Assembly: GCA_028866335.1 (NCBI GenBank)
Contig: JAGWIL010000085.1
Span: 1 to 6,810, forward strand
Origin: Rhodospirillales bacterium
GTDB taxonomy: Bacteria; Pseudomonadota; Alphaproteobacteria; Acetobacterales; Acetobacteraceae
Reading direction: 5' to 3'
DNA length: 6,810 nt
This document shows positions 1 through 6,761 of the stretch, piece by piece; positions within the stretch are counted from its first letter, which is position 1, and every line of letters starts with the position of its first letter. The notes under the pieces are model-generated. The model did no database searches. It was not told where the DNA came from and was given only the letters and a program-made list of their open reading frames with translations. A program made the translations under genes and the position numbers.

Positions 1-17
1 CGGGTATTTGTTGGCGC

Positions 18-755
18 TTATGTACGCTGGGGGGCGGAAAAGGGCAAGGGGGATTCGGCGCGGAACCTCTCCCAGCCCTGAGCGCGCAATTCGCAGGCCG
101 GGCAGGTGCCGCAGCCATAGCCCCAATCATGCAATGTCTCCCGCTTGCCCTGGTAGCAGCTATGCGAGCCTGTGCGGATCAGCTCCACCAGCCTATCCCC
201 GCCTAACTCATGCGCCATCTCCCAGGTCTTGGCCTTGTCGATCCACATCAGCGGTGTGTGCAGCACGAAGCGACTTTCCATGCCGAGATTGAGCGCCACC
301 TGCATCGCCTTCACCGTATCGTCCCGGCAATCCGGGTAGCCGGAATAATCCGTCTCGCACACGCCGGTGATGATATGCTTGATGCCGCGCCGGTAGGCGA
401 TGGTGGCGGCGAAGGTGAAAAACAGCAAGTTCCGCCCCGGCACGAACGTATTCGGCAGCCCGTTCGCCTGCATGGCGATTTCGGCATCTTTGGTGAGTGC
501 CGTATCGCTGATCTGCCCCAGCACGGAGAGGTCGATCACATGATCCTCGCCCAGCTTTTCCGCCCATAAGGGGGCGAGCCCGGCCATGGCCTCGCGCAGC
601 GGCGCGCGCACATCCAGCTCCACCCGGTGGCGCTGGCCGTAATCAAAGCCCAGCGTCTCCACCCGGTTGAAGCGTGAAAGCGCCCAGGCGAGGCAGGTGG
701 CGGAATCCTGCCCGCCGGAAAACAGCACCAGGGCGGCGTTCGGGTCCAGGTTCAT
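18..755 (-). CDS. queC: 7-cyano-7-deazaguanine synthase QueC
   Basis: Cytosolic ATP-dependent enzyme that converts 7-carboxy-7-deazaguanine and ammonia to preQ0 in queuosine biosynthesis. The 245-residue product has the family's usual length. An N-terminal PP-loop SGGQDS lies at residues 13-18, followed by FDYGQRH at 37-43, FVPGRN at 104-109 and YSGYPDCR at 137-144. A C-terminal zinc site is formed by C200, C215, C218 and C221 (CGTCPAC). The reading frame stays open much further upstream, but that part overlaps queD. The ATG at 755 puts the PP-loop at the normal distance from the N-terminus, has GGAAG just upstream, and overlaps the queD stop in an ATGA arrangement, which suggests translational coupling. 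It is the last visible gene of queE-queD-queC and ends 17 bases before the window edge. The family assignment is firm. Confidence 0.96.
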   Translation of the reverse strand: MNLDPNAALVLFSGGQDSATCLAWALSRFNRVETLGFDYGQRHRVELDVRAPLREAMAGLAPLWAEKLGEDHVIDLSVLGQISDTALTKDAEIAMQANGLPNTFVPGRNLLFFTFAATIAYRRGIKHIITGVCETDYSGYPDCRDDTVKAMQVALNLGMESRFVLHTPLMWIDKAKTWEMAHELGGDRLVELIRTGSHSCYQGKRETLHDWGYGCGTCPACELRAQGWERFRAESPLPFSAPQRT

Positions 756-1123
756 GCGGCTTCCGGCCCAAAATAGGTGCAGCAATCCTTGTTGGAGGCG
801 CGGGAGATGCTCACCCGGTGCAAGGCAGGGCAGGCGGGGGCGAGGCGCGCCCAAATCCAGGCACAGAGATTTTCCATGGTCGCGGGGCCAAGGTCTGGCA
901 CCTCGTCCAGAAAGCGGTGGTCCAGCGCGTCGCGGGTGGTTTCCAGCAGGCGCCCCAGCAGACCCACATCCATCACCATGCCGGTGGCGGGGTCGGCATG
1001 GCCGCGTATCGTTACCTCTGCGAGGTATGTATGGCCATGGATGCGGCGGCTGGACTCTGTCTCGATCTTGCGGTTCAGCGTGTGCGCGGCATCGAAGATG
1101 AATTGCTTGCTCAGCTCGTACAT
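752..1123 (-). CDS. queD: QueD-like 6-carboxytetrahydropterin synthase, atypical active site
   Basis: By family and position this should convert dihydroneopterin triphosphate to 6-carboxytetrahydropterin, the first dedicated step of queuosine synthesis after GTP cyclohydrolase. The 123-residue product has the PTPS/QueD fold signature: FDAAH with zinc ligand H14, HGH with zinc ligands H29 and H31, the LDH motif (D68, H69), and PATMEN at 80-85. Two expected residues are absent. The catalytic Cys four residues before HGH (C27 in E. coli QueD) is S25 here, and the conserved C-terminal Glu of the substrate-binding strand aligns with R108. Two adjacent cysteines, C114 and C115, lie nearby. The ATG at 1123 overlaps the queE stop by one base (TGATG); a TTG one codon upstream (1126) is the alternative start. 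It lies between queE and queC in the operon, so a queuosine role is likely. It could be a divergent subfamily with altered catalysis. Confidence 0.88.
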   Translation of the reverse strand: MYELSKQFIFDAAHTLNRKIETESSRRIHGHTYLAEVTIRGHADPATGMVMDVGLLGRLLETTRDALDHRFLDEVPDLGPATMENLCAWIWARLAPACPALHRVSISRASNKDCCTYFGPEAA

Positions 1124-1755
1124 CAACGGATTCCCAAAAATTTATGCGTTTGCAGGCAGAGCCGCCAGCGCGGATTGGCCATGCAGAAAGCCACCGCCGC
1201 TTGTGTGTTGGCAGCCTGGTCGGGGCCGTCCATTGGTTGCAGCAGGAAATGGGTGAAGCCAAGTGCCGCAAACCGTTCCGGTTCAGCGCCTGCTTGCGGA
1301 AACACCAGTTTCAGCTCATCGCCGCGCTCCACCGCCAAAGCCGCACCGGCCTTGGGGCTGACGCATAGCCAGTCTATCCCCTCTGGCGGTGCGATGGTGC
1401 CGTTGGTTTCCACCGCAATCTCGAACCCGGCCGTGTGCAGGGACGCCACCAGCGCCTCATCCACCTGCAAAAGTGGCTCCCCGCCGGTTAGCACCACCAG
1501 CCTGCCCTGCGCGCCGCCAGCCCATGCGGTGGCGATGGCATCGGCCAGGTTTCGCGCCGTGGCAAAGCGCCCGCCGCCGGTGCCGTTAATGCCCACGAAA
1601 TCCGTGTCGCAGAACTGGCAAACGGCGGCTTCGCGGTCTTCCTCGCGCCCGGACCATAGATTGCACCCGGAAAAACGGCAGAACACCGCCGCGCGGCCGG
1701 CATTCCGGCCCTCGCCCTGCAAGGTGTAGAAAATCTCTTTAACGCTATAGGCCAT
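1123..1755 (-). CDS. queE: 7-carboxy-7-deazaguanine synthase QueE (radical SAM)
   Basis: Radical SAM enzyme that contracts the ring of 6-carboxytetrahydropterin to 7-carboxy-7-deazaguanine, using a 4Fe-4S cluster, SAM and Mg2+. The 210-residue product begins with the typical IFYTLQGEG (residues 8-16). Cluster ligands are C31, C46 and C49, spaced CX14CX2C, the variant seen in proteobacterial QueE in place of CX3CX2C. TGGEP (90-94), ETNGT (116-120), SPKA (133-136) and a late LQPMDG follow. The ATG at 1755 is chosen because homologues start just before the IFYTLQGEG motif; the frame is open to a TTG at 1794, which would add 13 unlikely residues. No strong Shine-Dalgarno sequence is visible before the ATG. 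It is the promoter-proximal gene of the operon, divergent from the gene at 1901, and its stop overlaps the queD start. The assignment is firm. Confidence 0.95.
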   Translation of the reverse strand: MAYSVKEIFYTLQGEGRNAGRAAVFCRFSGCNLWSGREEDREAAVCQFCDTDFVGINGTGGGRFATARNLADAIATAWAGGAQGRLVVLTGGEPLLQVDEALVASLHTAGFEIAVETNGTIAPPEGIDWLCVSPKAGAALAVERGDELKLVFPQAGAEPERFAALGFTHFLLQPMDGPDQAANTQAAVAFCMANPRWRLCLQTHKFLGIR

Positions 1756-1825
1756 GACCAGCGGGGATTTAGAGGCCCAGGGCGGGAAACGCAATTATCG
1801 CCGCGGCAAAGCAGGGGCGCGCCGC

Positions 1826-1863
1826 TTTCAACGAATGAAACCCCTTTGACGAGGTTCGTTTCA
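1826..1863. repeat. Nested inverted repeats in the queE/1901 divergent region
   Basis: Three copies of a TTTCA/TGAAA-type half-site cluster here. TTTCAACGAATGAAA (1826-1840) is a 5-bp inverted repeat. TGAAAC (1836-1841) is also complementary to GTTTCA (1858-1863), and AACGAA (1830-1835) to TTCGTT (1855-1860). The cluster lies between divergently transcribed genes and overlaps the possible promoter of the plus-strand gene, which suits an operator. No known regulator site is recognised. Short repeats can arise by chance. Confidence 0.4.
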
Positions 1864-1875
1864 GCAACCTATGGT
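1846..1875 (+). promoter_or_regulatory. Possible sigma70-type promoter for the secreted-protein gene
   Basis: TTGACG (1846-1851) and TATGGT (1870-1875) are separated by 18 bases and would give a transcript start near 1882, about 20 bases before the ATG at 1901. The -35 match is good and the -10 match is partial. The location directly upstream of the gene supports it. Confidence 0.35.
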
Positions 1876-1900
1876 TGCCCGTTCTTCACAAGGCATACTG

Positions 1901-2437
1901 ATGACCCGCAAACGAATCCTTCTGGCCGCCATGGCGGTGCTGTTTCCGCTGGGCCAAAGCGTGGCGCTGGCAGGGTCGTATAAGGGGCGTTTCACCGGGC
2001 TGTTTTATGGACAGGGTGAAGGCTGCTGGGGAACGCTGTTCATCCGAACCAGGACCATTTCATGGACGCCGGGCATTCTCACCTGCGACCGGACGGCCTA
2101 TACGATTGTGGATAAAAGCCTGCACGCACCGTTTGAGAATTACGACCATATCGTTTTTAAGCTGCATCATCTCAGCAGGGGCTGCCCGTTTCCTTATGTT
2201 GGGCTGTATTATTATCAGCCCAAGGATGAGGCTCAAGGAAATAAAGGCGACCCTCTCGGAGGGCTTTATTATGATTGGGCCGTTGGTGGTTTCGACAGTT
2301 ATCAACAATATAAGCGCTTCCCTTATAAGGGATTCATGGACGGTTCTATTCATACCAATCCTGCGGAAATTAATATCTTGATGTGCAACCTTCCTTATTC
2401 CGGGGGGCCGTTCCCGTATGGCAAGCCATTGGATTGA
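1901..2437 (+). CDS. Secreted/periplasmic four-cysteine protein of unknown function
   Basis: The product is 178 residues. It starts with a clear Sec signal peptide: basic TRKR, a hydrophobic core at residues 6-17, and an ALA site predicting cleavage after A24. The mature part is rich in Tyr, Phe, Trp and Gly, has no further membrane segment, and contains four cysteines (C42, C62, C95, C162), so two disulfides are plausible. I recognise no named domain; the pattern suggests a small beta-rich periplasmic protein. The ATG at 1901 is preferred to a start at 1871 because it begins the signal peptide directly and has AAGG seven bases upstream. Codon use drifts toward A/T after about 2100, unlike the queuosine and glutamine genes. 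The next plus-strand gene encodes a lysozyme-like/LysM protein, so a role as its inhibitor or immunity partner is a reasonable inference, not shown by sequence. It could also be an unrelated envelope protein. Confidence 0.8.
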   Translation: MTRKRILLAAMAVLFPLGQSVALAGSYKGRFTGLFYGQGEGCWGTLFIRTRTISWTPGILTCDRTAYTIVDKSLHAPFENYDHIVFKLHHLSRGCPFPYVGLYYYQPKDEAQGNKGDPLGGLYYDWAVGGFDSYQQYKRFPYKGFMDGSIHTNPAEINILMCNLPYSGGPFPYGKPLD

Positions 2438-2514
2438 TGAAGTTGATTGAAACATTCTTGCGTCATTCAGTTTGTTAGTATTAATAACTAAACTTCTTTT
2501 TGGAGTGCCGCGAC

Positions 2515-2607
2515 GTACCAAAGACTTCCATTGAACTGAATGTTCCTGCTTATCCGCGAACCGAACCCGCTGGGACGCTTGCGGTACAGGATGTTAGTAA
2601 ACTCTAA
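2515..2607 (+). pseudogene. Relic of the original 5' end of the downstream hydrolase gene
   Basis: This frame is the same as that of the ORF at 2623. It reads V-P-K-T-S-I-E-L-N-V-P-A-Y-P-R followed by TEPAGTLAVQDVSKL and a TAA at 2605. TGGAG (2501-2505) lies nine bases before codon 2515, ideal spacing for a Shine-Dalgarno sequence, but that codon is GTA, not ATG or GTG. The simplest reading is a gene whose start codon has mutated and whose frame is broken by the TAA six codons before the GTG at 2623. The peptide looks like real protein, but I cannot name its domain with confidence. The rest of the 2438-2622 gap is A/T-rich and holds only an imperfect palindrome around TTAGTATTAATAACTAA (2475-2491); no terminator is evident. 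A chance open stretch or a sequencing error are the alternatives. Confidence 0.4.
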
Positions 2608-2622
2608 AATGATCTAAGTGCT

Positions 2623-3315
2623 GTGGAGGGTTTGCCTTTTCCTGCTCGTGCTCTTTCCTGGAATGCATACGATCAAGACATTCAATCAATCGTTTCCGCA
2701 TATAACAGCTATTTGCAAAGCACGCCTGGTTTTAGCCAGCTGGACTGGCATCTGGTCAAAGCTATGGCTTGGACAGAGACGGGACCATATGCGGCACGAG
2801 ATCAATGGGAGACGGCCCCCATGCAATCGGCCAATCCGGGCGATCTCGGCTGGTCAGACCTCATGCGCCAGCAGAATAAAATGCAAGACATCGTGCCGCC
2901 CAACCTGCGAAGTGCGGTGGCCTCGGCCAGACTGACGCCGCAGAACAACATTGCCGCTGGCGTTGGCATTTTATTGCAGCACGCTGCGATTTGGGGGCCG
3001 AAAGCAACGATAGACAAGAAAGACGTTAGAACCGTTACCACTCAGAAAGGCGATAGCCTTTACATAATTGCTAAGCGCGCCGGGACTACGGAGCAGGTGC
3101 TGAAGGACATGAACGCCGGTACGAGGCTGGACCCGCTCCGGCCAGGAATGGTTCTCAAATATGCCCCGGCAAAAACGGTTACAGCCATTACCGGCTGGCG
3201 TTCCATTTCGCCGCAAAGCACCTATACGCTCTACAACCATCATCCGGGGTCGGATTACGGCCACAAGGTCGAGTTTCTGTACGATCTCATCAAGCGCAAC
3301 AACATATTGAACTAG
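2623..3315 (+). CDS. Lysozyme-like peptidoglycan hydrolase with C-terminal LysM domain, probably 5'-truncated
   Basis: The 230-residue product appears to combine a lysozyme/transglycosylase-like domain (about residues 15-125) with a LysM peptidoglycan-binding domain (about 136-181). WHLVKAMAWTETG places a candidate catalytic Glu at E52. APMQSANPGD (65-74) and NNIAAGVGILL (108-118) fit the 'M-Q-x-x-N-P-G-D ... N-N-I-x-A-G' pattern of such enzymes. The LysM part has TTQKGDSLYIIAKRAGTT and LRPGMVLKY. A tail of about 50 residues follows. There is no signal peptide or membrane segment, so export would need phage-type release, type VI secretion or lysis. The only sensible start is the GTG at 2623, which has no convincing ribosome binding site; an in-frame TAA lies 18 bases upstream, preceded by coding-like sequence in the same frame. 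Expression is therefore doubtful. It follows a signal-peptide protein, a layout like effector/immunity pairs. Domain calls are from motif recognition only. Confidence 0.65.
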   Translation: MEGLPFPARALSWNAYDQDIQSIVSAYNSYLQSTPGFSQLDWHLVKAMAWTETGPYAARDQWETAPMQSANPGDLGWSDLMRQQNKMQDIVPPNLRSAVASARLTPQNNIAAGVGILLQHAAIWGPKATIDKKDVRTVTTQKGDSLYIIAKRAGTTEQVLKDMNAGTRLDPLRPGMVLKYAPAKTVTAITGWRSISPQSTYTLYNHHPGSDYGHKVEFLYDLIKRNNILN

Positions 3316-3346
3316 AAAAGGCCGCCCGCGTGGCGGACGGCCCTTT
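3316..3346 (-). terminator. Intrinsic terminator after glnA, possibly bidirectional
   Basis: Arms at 3320-3329 and 3333-3342 form a 10-bp GC-rich stem with one C/A mismatch and a three-base loop. On the minus strand the stem is followed by TTTT (3319-3316), giving a standard rho-independent terminator about 20 bases after the glnA stop. On the plus strand it is followed by CTTTC, so it may also stop transcription of the convergent hydrolase gene, whose TAG directly abuts the T-tract. Confidence 0.85.
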
Positions 3347-3363
3347 CGTAAGTAATCCGCGAA

Positions 3364-4794
3364 TTAAGCGGAGTAGTACATCTCGAATTCCACCGGGTGC
3401 GGGGTGTGTTCGAACTTGTACACTTCCTTCCATTTCAGCTCGATATAGCTTTCGATCTGCTCCTTGGAGAACACATCGCCCGCGAGCAGGAACTCGTGGT
3501 CGGCTTCCAGGGCGCCGATGGCTTCGCGCAAGCTGCCGCACACGGTCGGGATGTCTTTCAGCTCTTCCGGCGGCAGGTCGTACAGATCCTTGTCCATCGG
3601 GTCGCCGGGGTGGATCTTGTTCTTGATGCCATCGAGTGCCGCCATCAGGATGGCGGAGAAGGACAGATACGGGTTGGCGGTGGGGTCCGGGAACCGCACT
3701 TCAACGCGCTTGGCCTTCGGGCTGGTGGTGTACGGGATACGGCAGGAAGCGGAACGGTTGCGGGCGGAATAGGCCAGCAGCACGGGGGCCTCAAAGCCCG
3801 GGATCAGGCGCTTATAGCTGTTCGTCGAAGGGTTCGAGAACGCGTTGATCGCCTTGGCGTGCTTGATGATGCCGCCGATGGCATACAGGCAGGTCTCAGA
3901 CAGATCCGCATAGCCATTGCCCGCGAAAAGCGGCTTGCCGGCTTTCCAGATGGAAAGATGCGTGTGCATACCCGAGCCGTTATCGCCATAGATCGGCTTC
4001 GGCATGAAGGTTGCGGTTTTGCCGTAAGAGTGCGCGACGTTGTGGACGCAGTATTTATAAATCTGCATCTGGTCGGCCATGGTGGTCAGGGTCGCGAACT
4101 TGGTGCCCAGCTCGTGCTGAGACTGCGCCACCTCATGGTGATGCTTCTCGATCGGCAGGCCCATCTCGCCCATGGCGGATAGCATTTCGGCGCGCAAATC
4201 AGCTTCGCTATCCACCGGCGGCACGGGGAAGTAGCCACCCTTCACAACCGGGCGATGGCCCATATTGCCTTCCGGGTAGTCCTTCAGGTTGGAGCCAGGG
4301 CCCTCGATGGAGTCTAGCTGGTAGGTGCCGAAATTGCCGCCGGTGCCGAACTTCACGGAATCGAACACGAAGAACTCAGCTTCCGCGCCGATGAAGGCGG
4401 TGTCGCCAATGCCGGTGGATTTAAGATAGGCTTCGGCCTTCTTGGCGGTGGAGCGCGGGTCGCGGGCATAGCCCTGGCCGGTCGCGGGCTCGATGATGTC
4501 GCAGAACAGGATCAGGCTCGGCTTGGCGGAGAAGGGGTCCAGCACGGCGCTGTCCAGATCCGGCTTCAGGATCATGTCCGACTCGTTGATCGCCTTCCAG
4601 CCAGCGATGGAGGAACCGTCGAACATGAAGCCGTCCTTCAAGGAGTCTTCATCGACCGTGCTGATATACTGGGCGGTGTGCTGCCACTTGCCCCTGGGAT
4701 CGGTGAAGCGCAGATCGACATATTCGACCCCGTTCTCCTTGATTAAATTCAGAACTTTCGCGACGCCGTCGCTGCCCTCGGCCTTCTTAGCCAT
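3364..4794 (-). CDS. glnA: Type I glutamine synthetase GlnA
   Basis: ATP-dependent ligation of ammonia to glutamate, the main ammonium-assimilating enzyme; the family forms a cytosolic dodecamer. The 476-residue product has the normal GS-I length. Visible motifs include MFDGSS (57-62), metal-site GAEAEFF (136-142), [13 protein letters not shown] (218-230), [11 protein letters not shown] (273-283), [10 protein letters not shown] (321-330), the NRSASCRIP region (346-354) and [16 protein letters not shown]. The adenylylation site is Y405 in DLYDLPPEE, so activity is probably controlled by the GlnE adenylyltransferase, which responds to GlnB. The ATG at 4794 is preceded by GGGGAAAGAG, a good ribosome binding site. 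It lies 122 bases downstream of glnB on the same strand, with a hairpin in the gap, and is followed by a terminator. Nothing unusual is seen in the protein. Confidence 0.98.
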   Translation of the reverse strand: MAKKAEGSDGVAKVLNLIKENGVEYVDLRFTDPRGKWQHTAQYISTVDEDSLKDGFMFDGSSIAGWKAINESDMILKPDLDSAVLDPFSAKPSLILFCDIIEPATGQGYARDPRSTAKKAEAYLKSTGIGDTAFIGAEAEFFVFDSVKFGTGGNFGTYQLDSIEGPGSNLKDYPEGNMGHRPVVKGGYFPVPPVDSEADLRAEMLSAMGEMGLPIEKHHHEVAQSQHELGTKFATLTTMADQMQIYKYCVHNVAHSYGKTATFMPKPIYGDNGSGMHTHLSIWKAGKPLFAGNGYADLSETCLYAIGGIIKHAKAINAFSNPSTNSYKRLIPGFEAPVLLAYSARNRSASCRIPYTTSPKAKRVEVRFPDPTANPYLSFSAILMAALDGIKNKIHPGDPMDKDLYDLPPEELKDIPTVCGSLREAIGALEADHEFLLAGDVFSKEQIESYIELKWKEVYKFEHTPHPVEFEMYYSA

Positions 4795-4871
4795 GCTCTT
4801 TCCCCGTTGTGTAAATGTTACCCGTTCAGGCCCGCGAAGCGCACCATGCGCCCGCCGTTAAAACGCGTAGC

Positions 4872-4899
4872 GCCCGGCATGTTAATAACCATGCCGGGC
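4872..4899 (-). other. Perfect 10-bp hairpin between glnB and glnA
   Basis: GCCCGGCATG (4872-4881) and CATGCCGGGC (4890-4899) are perfect complements around the eight-base loop TTAATAAC. On the minus strand, in the direction of transcription, the stem begins 17 bases after the glnB stop. The nearest T-run (TTTT) comes about eight bases after the stem, so it is not a classical terminator. It may be a partial terminator, processing site or mRNA-stabilising element setting the glnB:glnA ratio. A smaller inverted repeat, GCGCA-CCA-TGCGC, follows at 4839-4851. Confidence 0.6.
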
Positions 4900-4916
4900 C
4901 GCTTGGCAATGCCCGA

Positions 4917-5369
<453 letters not shown>

Positions 5370-5377
5370 TCACACTT

Positions 5378-5393
5378 AGCACAAGCTATGCCA
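5378..5393 (-). promoter_or_regulatory. Candidate sigma54 (-24/-12) promoter for glnB-glnA
   Basis: Read on the minus strand the element is TGGCATAGCTTGTGCT. It has the invariant GG and GC separated by exactly ten bases, and further matches in TGGCA and TGCT to the TGGCACG-N4-TTGCW consensus. The predicted start near 5367 leaves a leader of about 110 bases before glnB. NtrC-activated sigma54 promoters upstream of glnBA are known in alphaproteobacteria. I could not see a convincing NtrC site, although an inverted repeat lies just upstream. Confidence 0.6.
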
Positions 5394-5411
5394 GAATGGT
5401 TTTCCGTGCGG

Positions 5412-5427
5412 TGCCGCGTTTGCGGCA
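5412..5427. repeat. Short palindrome upstream of the glnB promoter
   Basis: TGCCGC-GTTT-GCGGCA is a perfect 6-bp inverted repeat 18 bases upstream (minus-strand sense) of the -24 element. It could bind a regulator of glnBA or of the divergent aminotransferase gene. It does not resemble the NtrC consensus well. The function is unknown and chance is possible. Confidence 0.3.
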
Positions 5428-5495
5428 AAGTTATCAAAGGCCAAAACGTGGTTTTGCTCAAGCGGTGGCGATTTTAGCCTAAATTTTGTGCAATC

Positions 5496-5524
5496 TTGCC
5501 GCCTGCGCTTTGGGCGGGTAAATT
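5496..5524 (+). promoter_or_regulatory. Weak sigma70-like promoter for the aminotransferase gene
   Basis: TTGCCG (5496-5501) and TAAATT (5519-5524) are separated by 17 bases, each matching four of six consensus positions. The predicted start is near 5531, only about 20 bases before the proposed GTG start. The two boxes flank a GC-rich inverted repeat (CCGCC 5500-5504 and GGCGG 5513-5517). The match is modest. Confidence 0.3.
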
Positions 5525-5530
5525 CTGGTA

Positions 5531-5557
5531 ATGACAGAGGGTTCCTCCGCACCGTGA
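5531..5557 (+). CDS. Possible 8-residue upstream ORF (MTEGSSAP)
   Basis: An ATG opens an eight-codon frame, and its TGA (5555-5557) overlaps the GTG (5554-5556) proposed as the aminotransferase start, forming GTGA. Such an arrangement permits coupled re-initiation. It has no clear ribosome binding site of its own, and AGAGGG lies inside it at 5535-5540, so it may simply be leader sequence. Translation is uncertain. Confidence 0.25.
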   Translation: MTEGSSAP

Positions 5558-6735
5558 AAAACGCCAACATTTTGCTTGCCGGTATGGGCACAACAATCTT
5601 CACAATTATGTCGGCTTTGGCGGTGAAGCATAACGCGATCAATCTCGGCCAGGGCTTCCCGGATACCGAGGGGCCCGAGGATATTGTGCGCGCGGCGGCG
5701 GATGCGTTGCTGGATGGCCGCAACCAGTACCCGCCGCTGACCGGTGTGCCGGAGCTGCGGCAGGCCGTGGCGGCGGCCAATGCGCGGTTTTATGGGCTGG
5801 AGGTGGACCCTGTGCAGGGCGTGGTGGTGACCTCCGGCGCCACCGAGGCGATTACCGCCTGCCTGATGGCGCTGCTCAATCCCGGCGATGAGGTGGTGCT
5901 GATCGAACCGCTCTACGACACCTATCTGCCGGTGGTGAAAATGCTGGGCGCTGTGCCCCGGCTGGTGCGGCTGCAACCGCCGGAATGGGCATTGCCGCGG
6001 GCGGCGCTTGCCGCCGCTTTTGGCCCCAAGACCAAGCTGCTGCTCTTGAACTCCCCCATGAACCCCACCGGCAAGGTGTTCAGCGCGGAGGAGCTGGGCT
6101 TTATTGCCGGATTGCTGCGCCAGCACGATGCTTATGCCGTGTGTGACGAGGTTTACGAGCATCTGGTATTTTCCGGTGCCAGACATATTCCCCTGGCGAC
6201 GCTGCCTGGCATGGCGGAGCGGTCCTTGCGCATTGGCAGTGCAGGCAAAACCTTTTCGCTCACGGGTTGGAAGGTGGGGTACGTGTCTGGTCCGGTGGCG
6301 CTGATGGGGCTGGTGGCCAAGGCGCACCAAAACCTCACCTTCACCACCCCGCCTAATTTGCAGCGCGCGGTAGCGCTGGGGCTCGCCAAGCCCGATGCGT
6401 ATTTCGAGAGCCTGGCGAGTGGGCTGGAGGCGCGGCGGGATTTGCTGGATTCCGGGCTGAAGCGCCTCGGCTTTGCCACCTTGCCTGCCCAGGGCAGCTA
6501 TTTCGTCACCGCCGATGTGTCCGCACTGGGGTTTGAGGGCGGGGATGTGGCGTTTTGCGAGGCCATGACCGAACAGGCGGGCGTGGCGGCCATTCCGGTT
6601 TCCGCGTTTTATGCGGGGGACGGGCCAAGCCATTATGCCCGTTTTGCCTTCTGCAAGCAGGCGCATGTGCTGGAGGAGGCGTTGCGGCGCCTGGAGGGCT
6701 GGGTGGCGGCAAGACCATTGACGGCGCTGGCGTGA
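5554..6735 (+). CDS. Class I/II PLP-dependent aminotransferase
   Basis: Cytosolic fold-type I aminotransferase of about 393 residues, a typical length. GTTIFTIMSALA and INLGQGFPD near the N-terminus, then NQYPPLTGVPELRQAVA, place it among aminotransferases annotated as methionine/kynurenine (YbdL-like) or N-succinyldiaminopimelate (DapC-like) enzymes. Numbering from the GTG at 5554, the cofactor-binding residues are N170 in SPMNPTGK, D198 and Y201 in CDEVYEHL, the Schiff-base lysine K232 in SAGKTFSLTGWKVGY, and carboxylate-binding R363 in HYARFAF. The substrate cannot be fixed from sequence. The start is uncertain: the frame opens at a GTG at 5488, but residues from 5554 (KNANILLAGMGTTIF) look family-like, and an ATG at 5584 is the conservative alternative. 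AGAGGG lies 13 bases before the GTG, a long spacing. It is divergent from glnB and ends 26 bases before tRNA-His. Confidence 0.92.
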   Translation: MKNANILLAGMGTTIFTIMSALAVKHNAINLGQGFPDTEGPEDIVRAAADALLDGRNQYPPLTGVPELRQAVAAANARFYGLEVDPVQGVVVTSGATEAITACLMALLNPGDEVVLIEPLYDTYLPVVKMLGAVPRLVRLQPPEWALPRAALAAAFGPKTKLLLLNSPMNPTGKVFSAEELGFIAGLLRQHDAYAVCDEVYEHLVFSGARHIPLATLPGMAERSLRIGSAGKTFSLTGWKVGYVSGPVALMGLVAKAHQNLTFTTPPNLQRAVALGLAKPDAYFESLASGLEARRDLLDSGLKRLGFATLPAQGSYFVTADVSALGFEGGDVAFCEAMTEQAGVAAIPVSAFYAGDGPSHYARFAFCKQAHVLEEALRRLEGWVAARPLTALA

Positions 6736-6747
6736 CCGCGTTAGGAC
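6718..6747 (+). promoter_or_regulatory. Weak candidate promoter for tRNA-His
   Basis: TTGACG (6718-6723), inside the last aminotransferase codons, is followed after 18 bases by TAGGAC (6742-6747), a poor -10. The start would fall close to the tRNA. Read-through from the aminotransferase gene, with no terminator in the 26-base gap, is equally possible. Confidence 0.25.
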
Positions 6748-6761
6748 GCCATACCCTGGAT

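Noticed and set aside
756..1271. Upstream extension of the queC frame giving a 417-residue fusion-like protein
   Set aside because: The extra part runs antiparallel to nothing functional and simply overlaps queD and queE in another frame. The PP-loop and the ATGA overlap fix the start at 755.
674..1729. 351-residue plus-strand ORF across queD and queE
   Set aside because: It is a GC-rich shadow with low-complexity Arg/Pro/Ser composition and no recognisable motif, opposite strongly supported genes.
1794..1799. GATAAT on the minus strand as a -10 box for queE
   Set aside because: The -10 is good, but no acceptable -35 lies 16-18 bases upstream; the nearest TTGAAA is 26 bases away. The promoter is left unassigned.
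1756..1870. preQ1 riboswitch upstream of queE
   Set aside because: I looked for a small pseudoknot-type aptamer with an adjacent A-rich tail on the minus strand and saw none. Only short inverted repeats are present.
2618..2935. 105-residue plus-strand ORF with a hydrophobic N-terminus, overlapping the hydrolase gene
   Set aside because: The apparent signal-like start is in the wrong frame relative to the LysM/lysozyme coding frame, and the rest is Arg/Cys-rich shadow sequence.
3397..4182. 261-residue plus-strand ORF antisense to glnA
   Set aside because: It is the complement of highly conserved glnA codons and has no independent domain signal or ribosome binding site.
5479..6666. 395-residue minus-strand ORF antisense to the aminotransferase
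   Set aside because: It is rich in His, Arg, Gln and Gly as expected from the complement of GC-rich coding sequence; the plus-strand protein has all PLP-binding motifs.
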